From contig CANHLD010000088.1 in NCBI GenBank assembly GCA_947461325.1, positions 1 through 7,066 on the forward strand: a stretch of 7,066 bases of DNA. The letters are read 5' to 3'. A program made the position numbers and the translations under genes. Below, piece after piece: positions 1-6,000 of this stretch; within the stretch, counting starts at the first letter, position 1; every line of letters starts with the position of its first letter. Origin of the DNA: Comamonadaceae bacterium (GTDB taxonomy: Bacteria; Pseudomonadota; Gammaproteobacteria; Burkholderiales; Burkholderiaceae_C). Below the pieces are notes generated by a model. The model saw only the letters and a list, made by a program, of their open reading frames with translations, was not told the origin of the DNA and searched no databases.

Positions 1-888
1 ACCAATGTGAGCAGCAGCAGCCTGACGCCTAACCAAGGCACGATCGAAAAAATGTACACAAAAATCACGGGGTACAGCAACGCTGTCTCGGGTGTTAACT
101 CTGGCACAGACGATTATGCAGGCGACAAGTTTTACAACATAGAAATACTGCGCGGTACAGATTACAACGACAAAGTCACGATGACTGACCTAAGCAATTG
201 GGGTTTTACGTTCTTTTCAAACAACGGCCAAGACTCTATGTATGGCGGCGATGGCAATGACGTGTTGGATTTCCGAAAAACCAGCGGTACAACTTATGGG
301 CAGGCTTTAGAGGGCAACACCTTGGTGGGCGGTTTGGGCGCAGACAGCTTCATATTGAACGAACAAGACATGTTGAGTACCAGTGGCTCAACAACGACTG
401 CGCGAAACTTCAATATCTTTGGTGACAAACAAAATGGCCCAGCGGATACACCCGTGTTTCAAACCGCTGGCCGCTATGGTTTTTATACCCCAGATTCCTA
501 TGTCGATGAAATTCAAATTTACGCTTGGGCGGGTAACCCCAGCGCCAATTCCCCTTTGGTAGGTACACAAAAAACATTGGACTTGAGTCCCTTTATCGAC
601 AAGATTCACGGCGTTGAAAAAATTGATGTCAGCAGAGACAATGTCAACAGTTCGGTGCGGCTCAGCGCGGCTTTGATACAGGGCCTGGCTGATAACGGAA
701 ACAATTCCACCATTATTTTGCGGTTAAAAAATCAGTCCGATACCTATGAAATCCAATCCGTAAGCGGAGTTAACGTGACAGAAACCGTCCTGGCCACAAA
801 TTACGACATCAGTTACAAAACAGTGACGTTCAAAAGCACCGGCGTCGGCACACCCACCATAGCCACCGCCTACATTGAATATGTCTGA
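1..888 (+). CDS. C-terminal part of a large RTX-type adhesin / type I secretion substrate (5' partial)
   Basis: The frame is open from base 1 to the TGA at 886-888 (295 visible residues). The GTG at 7 is most likely an internal valine, because the frame is open before it and the protein already reads as mid-domain, so the start lies upstream. Visible order: an NIE-x-L-x-GT-x-x-ND element (about 139-180) typical of RTX flanks; RTX nonapeptides at 217-354, the best being GGDGNDVLD and GGLGADSFI; then about 177 residues to the end. That tail contains a GVEKIDVS...LSAALIQGL...IILRL segment (about 610-730) resembling the conserved block near the C-terminus of BapA/LapA-like adhesins, where the uncleaved type I secretion signal resides. 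No cysteine is present. In this family the protein is exported directly to the outside and folds on binding calcium. The next gene is an ABC exporter overlapping by 8 bases, which supports the assignment. It could instead be an RTX enzyme or toxin, since the N-terminal part is unseen. Confidence 0.8.
   Translation, partial: TNVSSSSLTPNQGTIEKMYTKITGYSNAVSGVNSGTDDYAGDKFYNIEILRGTDYNDKVTMTDLSNWGFTFFSNNGQDSMYGGDGNDVLDFRKTSGTTYGQALEGNTLVGGLGADSFILNEQDMLSTSGSTTTARNFNIFGDKQNGPADTPVFQTAGRYGFYTPDSYVDEIQIYAWAGNPSANSPLVGTQKTLDLSPFIDKIHGVEKIDVSRDNVNSSVRLSAALIQGLADNGNNSTIILRLKNQSDTYEIQSVSGVNVTETVLATNYDISYKTVTFKSTGVGTPTIATAYIEYV
217..354 (+). repeat. RTX calcium-binding nonapeptide repeats
   Basis: Nonapeptides fitting GGxGxDxUx: a degenerate copy SNNGQDSMY (217-243), directly followed by GGDGNDVLD (244-270), then after a 19-residue insert GGLGADSFI (328-354). 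A related ND-containing element lies just upstream at about 154-180. The array is short compared with RTX toxins but typical of the small RTX patch near the C-terminus of giant adhesins. In the family these turns form a calcium-loaded parallel beta-roll that helps folding after secretion. Confidence 0.8.
881..888 (+). other. Stop/start overlap suggesting translational coupling
   Basis: The transporter start ATG (881-883) lies inside the last codons of the upstream adhesin, whose TGA is 886-888. The sequence before it (CCGCCTACATTGA) has no clear purine-rich ribosome-binding site. Ribosomes finishing the adhesin probably re-initiate here. A second in-frame ATG at 890, two codons after the overlap, could serve the same purpose. 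Confidence 0.6.
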
Positions 889-2731
889 CATGGCAAACGG
901 CACAGCGCCTGCTGGCCGCCCTGTCAGTCTTTTGCAATGCTTGACATGGGTATTGCAAGGGCGCTGGGCATGGCTGGCCTTGTCCAGTTTGTATATCAAC
1001 GCCGGCATGTTGGTGACGCCCTTGTTTGCCATGCTTGTGTACGACAAAGTGGTGCACAACGGCGTGTTTGAAACCCTGTGGGCTTTGGTGATTGGCGTGG
1101 TTTTGTTCACCGTGGCCGAATTGTTGGTGCGTAGTTTGCGGGTTCGGGACATTGAAAGACTGGCCACACAGATCGATATACAAGTCGACAAGCAGTTGGT
1201 CACCCAGTTGCTGAGGCCACAAGCACGCAGTGCAGCGCAACCCGGCCTGGCTGCGCGGTTTTTGACTTTATACCGAGACTTGGCATCCTCAAGAGAGTTT
1301 TTTTCCTCGGCCTATTTTTTGGCGCTCTCGGACCTGCCTTTCATGCTCTTAATCATCCTGGTGGTGGGCATCATTGCGTGGCCGTTGATGCTGGTCATGT
1401 TGTTTTGGCTAACGGTGTATGTGGCAGGCGGCCTGTATCTGAAGCAACGCAGCTTGAAAGTTCAAAAGCACCAGTTGCATAAGCAGACGCAAAAATTGGC
1501 GCTGTTGACCGATGTGCTCAGTTCATTGGACGCCTTGCGAATCAGCCATGCGGGTGAGTGGGTGACCAAGCGTTTTTTCCAAGTGACGCATGAACAAGCG
1601 CATTGGAGCGCAATGTTGCGTCTGGAGATCATGCTGTCACAGCATTGGTCGCAACTCATTTATTTACTCAGCTATGTCAGCTTGCTGACGCTGGGTTCTT
1701 ATTTGGTTTTTGCCCAGTTCATCAGCACCGGTGCTTTGATCGCGGTATCCATGCTCAGCGGTCGCAGTTTGGGGCTGGCCGGGCAGGCATTGCTTACCTT
1801 GAGCCGTTGGCAAGAATTGCAGCAGTCCTTGCGCAGTCTGCAACCTTATATGGGCACAGATGTCGGTTTGAATTTATTTACGTCTGACAACAAACACGAC
1901 ACCAGTGAATCGACATATGCAGCGCCACCCAAGCACTCCTCTGTGGGGTCGTCTGGTGGACCCGCAGATTCAAGAGGCATCTCCCGCTCTTATAGCGGAA
2001 TCAGCGGGTTCATTTCGCTTGATGGCATCAGCCACCGGTTTGACCCACGGCCGCAGAGCCGCGACATACTGAAAAACATCAGTTTGAAATTTGAGCCTGG
2101 CGAAAAAATCGCCTTACTGGGGCGTCCGGGCTCTGGCAAATCCACGCTGCTGCGCATTGTGGCGGGAGCGATTGCGCCCAGTGCAGGCATGGTGCGTGTT
2201 GACAACATCGAATTATTCAGTCTGCCCTTGGATGACAGAAGCGCATGGTTGGCGTTCAAGCCACAGGAATCTCCCTTGCTGGCAGGAACCATCGAAGACA
2301 ACATATTGATGAATTTACCTGCCGATGCCAATGAGACACAACGCTTGGACGCCTTGGCATTTGCGGTGCACCATGCTTTCTTAGAACCCGATCTGAAAAC
2401 CGGCGCTCTAAGTATGAACCACATGGTCGAGGAATACGGCGCCAATTTATCCGGTGGGCAACGCCAAAAAATTGCTTTAGCCCGCGCGCTGGCGCAAAAG
2501 CCTCGCATATTGTTATTGGATGAACCCACCAGCGGTTTGGACACCGAAAGCGAACTCTCCATCGTCGAACGATTGGCATCCCTCAAAAATTTGAGTTTGG
2601 TGATGGTGACCCACAGCCAACGCGCTTTGGCGTTGACTGACAGGATTGTGGTGTTGGAACAAGGCACATTGCTGGCCGATGGCCCCACCAAAGACCTCTG
2701 GATGAATCAACCGTCTGCCTCTCCTCCTTGA
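881..2731 (+). CDS. Type I secretion system ABC transporter, permease-ATPase fusion (LapB/LssB/PrtD-like)
   Basis: 616 residues from ATG 881. This inner-membrane exporter would use ATP to push unfolded adhesin through a tripartite channel. The membrane domain (about 30-305) has roughly six hydrophobic segments and family phrases such as LFAMLVYDKVV, SREFFSSA, the DLPF motif, and GALIAVSMLSGR. The nucleotide-binding domain (about 378-616) is complete: Walker A GRPGSGKST (414-422), Q-loop Gln462 in KPQESPLLAGTI, signature LSGGQRQ (523-529), Walker B ILLLDEP (543-549), D-loop SGLD, and H-loop His578 in MVTHS. It lacks the N-terminal C39 peptidase or C39-like domain found in HlyB/LapB proteins, since the first membrane segment starts near residue 30. 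In that respect it is closer to PrtD. An unusual polar linker separates the two domains. ATG 881 overlaps the upstream stop (ATGTCTGA, 881-888); ATG 890 is an alternative. No strong Shine-Dalgarno is seen, so translation is probably coupled. Adhesin genes on both sides point to the substrates. Confidence 0.93.
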   Translation: MSDMANGTAPAGRPVSLLQCLTWVLQGRWAWLALSSLYINAGMLVTPLFAMLVYDKVVHNGVFETLWALVIGVVLFTVAELLVRSLRVRDIERLATQIDIQVDKQLVTQLLRPQARSAAQPGLAARFLTLYRDLASSREFFSSAYFLALSDLPFMLLIILVVGIIAWPLMLVMLFWLTVYVAGGLYLKQRSLKVQKHQLHKQTQKLALLTDVLSSLDALRISHAGEWVTKRFFQVTHEQAHWSAMLRLEIMLSQHWSQLIYLLSYVSLLTLGSYLVFAQFISTGALIAVSMLSGRSLGLAGQALLTLSRWQELQQSLRSLQPYMGTDVGLNLFTSDNKHDTSESTYAAPPKHSSVGSSGGPADSRGISRSYSGISGFISLDGISHRFDPRPQSRDILKNISLKFEPGEKIALLGRPGSGKSTLLRIVAGAIAPSAGMVRVDNIELFSLPLDDRSAWLAFKPQESPLLAGTIEDNILMNLPADANETQRLDALAFAVHHAFLEPDLKTGALSMNHMVEEYGANLSGGQRQKIALARALAQKPRILLLDEPTSGLDTESELSIVERLASLKNLSLVMVTHSQRALALTDRIVVLEQGTLLADGPTKDLWMNQPSASPP

Positions 2732-2735
2732 AGAC

Positions 2736-2739
2736 AGGA
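2736..2739 (+). promoter_or_regulatory. Ribosome-binding site (AGGA) for the second adhesin
   Basis: AGGA ends 8 bases before ATG 2748, a good spacing. It decides the start: the nearer ATG at 2743 is followed by TGA after two codons (ATG CCA TGA) and cannot encode the protein. The whole gap after the transporter stop is 16 bases (2732-2747) with no terminator or promoter, so the two genes are probably on one transcript. Confidence 0.65.
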
Positions 2740-2747
2740 ACCATGCC

Positions 2748-3035
2748 ATGATCAAACTGCAACGTATACAAGCACAAGGCATCCAAGACCTCGTGATGGC
2801 TGACAACATGGCCTTGAAGTTGCGTCCGGGCGAATCGCTCTTGTTGGATCACTCGGGCGTCAAAACCATGCGCATCGGATTAGATTTGGTATTGCTGCTA
2901 CCCACAGGCGAATGGGATGCAACGGGCAAGCCTGTGATGTTACGTTTGGTGGTGGCCGAATTTTTCAGCCAAAGTGCAAACACGCAAGTGGTGGTCACCT
3001 CTGCTGATGAACCGGTGCAAATGCTCACCCCCGAA
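2748..3035 (+). other. N-terminal BapA-prefix-like domain of the second adhesin
   Basis: Residues 1-96. The central pattern (about 38-92) is a basic residue followed by GLDLVLLLPTGE, then a strand PVMLRLVVAEFF and a final VVVTSADEP. This resembles the BapA prefix domain pattern, in which an N-D-L-V-L-x-L-x-x-G stretch is followed by a short strand ending in FF and a second strand. The match is by eye from memory of the family. No Sec signal peptide is present. In known adhesins this end stays near the cell surface during or after export. I do not see a convincing LapG-type cleavage site. Confidence 0.5.
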
Positions 3036-6000
3036 TCTGTGGCGCTCACTGATATGGCGCTTGATGCACAGGCAGCCAATGCCAATACCGACATTGAGGC
3101 ATTACAAGAAGGACAAAGCCAATCCGTGCGGATGGAGCAGTCGTTGGTGCAAACACAAAGTACCGCATTCGAACTAGAGGCATTGCAGGCTCGCAATGTA
3201 TCGGCTTCAGTGAATTGGCAAATGACACAGACAAAGCTACCTGATACACAAATGGTCGCCAAGTTGCAAAGTGTCAATACACCGCAGGCGCCCGAGCTTT
3301 TTCCATTGAACAGTTCGTTGACTTACCCGAAAGGCGGCGGTTTGCTGGCCGTGAACAAAGCCATGGCGCAGCGTGGATTTGTTGTGCAAGGTCTCGCTGA
3401 CGCCAACAGCAGCGTGAACTTGGTATTGACATATGCAGACACAGCAAACACAACCAATGTTGCAGCCAAAGTGGATGGCAGTGGAAAATTCACGGCCCAG
3501 TTGCCATTCAAATTGCTTAGCGAGCTGCCAAGTGGCATCTTCAGCATCACCGCTTACTCCACCGACACCTTGCAAGCGATCAGCCCACCCAGCAATTCAC
3601 AATCCTTGTACATCGATGTCAAACCGCCCGAAAAAGTGGTGTTTGATTGGACTGCATCCAGCATTAATTTGAACGCAGGATTCATTAACCAAACAAAATC
3701 ACAATCTGATTTGGTGTTCGAAGGAAAAGCCGAAGCCAATTCGCAGATCAAGTTTTCCTGGACGAACAAAGCCGGTTTAACCAACCCTGGCGACGGCAGC
3801 TACACCACCCAAGCCGACGACAAAGGCCATTGGCAATGGAAGTTGACCCCTGACATGGTCAGCCGCTTATCAATCACAAGCAATAAAAAGACCCAGTATT
3901 TGGATGTTCAGGTGATAGCCACAGACGAGGTGGACAACGAGAGCATTGCCGTGGTGTTCAACAGCGTGGGTTTGGATTTGAACCCGCCCGCCGTGCCAGA
4001 ACTTCAGATAGAGCTGACAGACAGCGTGCAATCGAATGGCCAGACCTACAAAACATTGAGCAAAAAATCCCTAGACCAATCGACTGCTTTCACAGGAAAA
4101 AATTTTTTTGAAAACAACGGAAAAATCAACCTCAAGCTGGTGAAGGTGAATCAAGGTGGTGAGTCCAAAGAATTTGAAAACATCACTGTGGCGAGTGATG
4201 GTACGTGGTCGCGTAAATTCTCAGACGCCGAGCTAAATTCATTGACACAAGGCGAGTACCAGGTGTTTGTGCGGGGTTTGGATGAAGCAAAAAACGAAAG
4301 TGACTGGAGCAGCCCGCAAACCATTTGGTTGGATGTGGAAGCACCATCTTCCCCCAAGATCCTTACCTTGCCGACAGCTAATTTCAGAATTGATATTGAC
4401 GGTAACGATTTACCCGTGGTCAATATCGAGGCATTGAGCGGTACGCCAAAAAAATTCACAGGTACCGCAGAGGCGGGGTCAACGGTGTTTTTAACCCTCT
4501 ACACCGCTGCCAACCCTGCCAGGGAAATCAAAAAGTCTGTACTGACCAAATCCGATGGAACTTGGGAAATACCACTCAGCAGCGCGGATTGGTCCGAGTT
4601 GTCAGACGGAGTCATTGCGTTTTCCGCAGCAGCCAAAGATTTGTCTGGCAACCCTAGCAGCGTCACAGACAAAGACTATTTGTATTTGGACACCCTACCG
4701 CCAGCCGATCCCACGGTGCAGTTCAGCGAAGCGGTCATGGGAAGACCCAATCCTGATCGCGCAGGCATTCGGTTTTTAAACCGAGATGATCTGCAAAACG
4801 GTACGCTCATCAGTGGTACCGCAGACAAGGGCAGCACGGTCACGCTGAAGATCAATGGAAGAACCCTTTCTGACAAAATTTCGGTCAGTGATGGCGGCAC
4901 TTGGACATACACCTTGGTCAACTCCCCAACCAACGACTGGACCACTGTTTTCGCTGATGGCGCACTGTCTGTTCAAGTGGTTGCCAACGACATCGCACGC
5001 AACACCAGTCGTGAGGTCAATTACAACGGCATACCGGTAGAGAAGCATACTGAGCGTCCCACCGCAGCGCAAAATTTGAAGTTGGTTCAGGGCGACGACA
5101 CCGGCAGAGCTTCAGAGGCCGCCACGCTGACTGATATTAAAACCAACAAACCAACACCCAAGCTGGAATGGAATATTGGCCAAGGCTTAAAAACCTTTAT
5201 CTGGGCCGACACAGACAAAGATGGTGAGCTGGATGCATCGGAAAAAAATCCAAATGCTGTTGACGCGTCCTACATCGCCAACCAAACAAACGTTCAATAC
5301 CAAGTGACCATGACGGCACAAGGCCCACAGAAGTATTTTGTGGTCACCCAAGATGAATGGGGGAATTTTTCAGAGCCCCAGTCAATCATCATCATCCTAG
5401 ACGCCAGCGTCAGCAATCCGGTGTTTGACGGGTTTCAGGGGGACACCAATCTGAGCTTGGAAGAATTCAATAACCGGGCGAACATCACCTTGAGCGGCAC
5501 CACCGACGAAGACGGATGTGTGGTCAGCATTGCTTTGTTTGACAGCACCGGTACTCGCCAAATAAGCAGTTGGGTAGAAGTGAGGGCAGTCAATAAAAAC
5601 TGGAGCACCGCCAATTTTTTCAACACGCTGACGCTGAATCAAAACGGATCATTTATCTTGCGCATCTTCACCACGGATGAAGTGGGCAACACCACGCAAT
5701 CCAGACCGCTGGATATTGCGATGAATATTCGCTCAACCCCTTTGCAGGATGTGCAAGTGCTGCGGCTCAGTGCGTCCACCGACACCGGAAACAACCGACC
5801 TAACACCAATGCAGACAACATCACCAACAACAGCGCACCGACATTAACTGGCCAAGTCCCCTACGACCGTGATGCGGAATTGATGGTTCGTTTGTATAAC
5901 AGCGAAGGACAGCAATTGGTGTCGGATGCCGACTCCCCCCTAATTGGTCAGGACGGTCTCTTCAGGTTTCAGTTGAAGTCAGAATGGTTGACTGAAGGCG

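Noticed and set aside
7..9. GTG as the start of the first gene
   Set aside because: The frame is open to the window edge and the protein begins in the middle of an adhesin-like region with no ribosome-binding site in view.
388..1240. Minus-strand open frames opposite the first adhesin end and the transporter start
   Set aside because: They lie antisense to strongly supported genes, have Cys/His/Arg-rich unstructured translations and no recognisable domain; they are shadows.
1984..1998. Small hairpin CCGCT-CTTAT-AGCGG
   Set aside because: A 5-bp stem inside the transporter linker coding sequence with no T-run; too small to call a terminator or operator.
2732..2747. Promoter or terminator between transporter and second adhesin
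   Set aside because: Only 16 bases long, with no inverted repeat or T-run, and too short for an independent promoter outside the coding sequence.
2743..2751. ATG at 2743 as the adhesin start
   Set aside because: It reads ATG CCA TGA and stops at once; ATG 2748 has the right spacing from AGGA and opens the long frame.
1990..2852. Minus-strand open frames opposite the ATPase domain, the longest 233 residues
   Set aside because: The plus strand carries all ABC ATPase motifs in frame here; the antisense product has no family features.
3069..3086. QAANAN dialanine as a LapG-type protease site
   Set aside because: Known sites are TAAG/PAAG-like within a retention module; neither that context nor a retention module is seen here.
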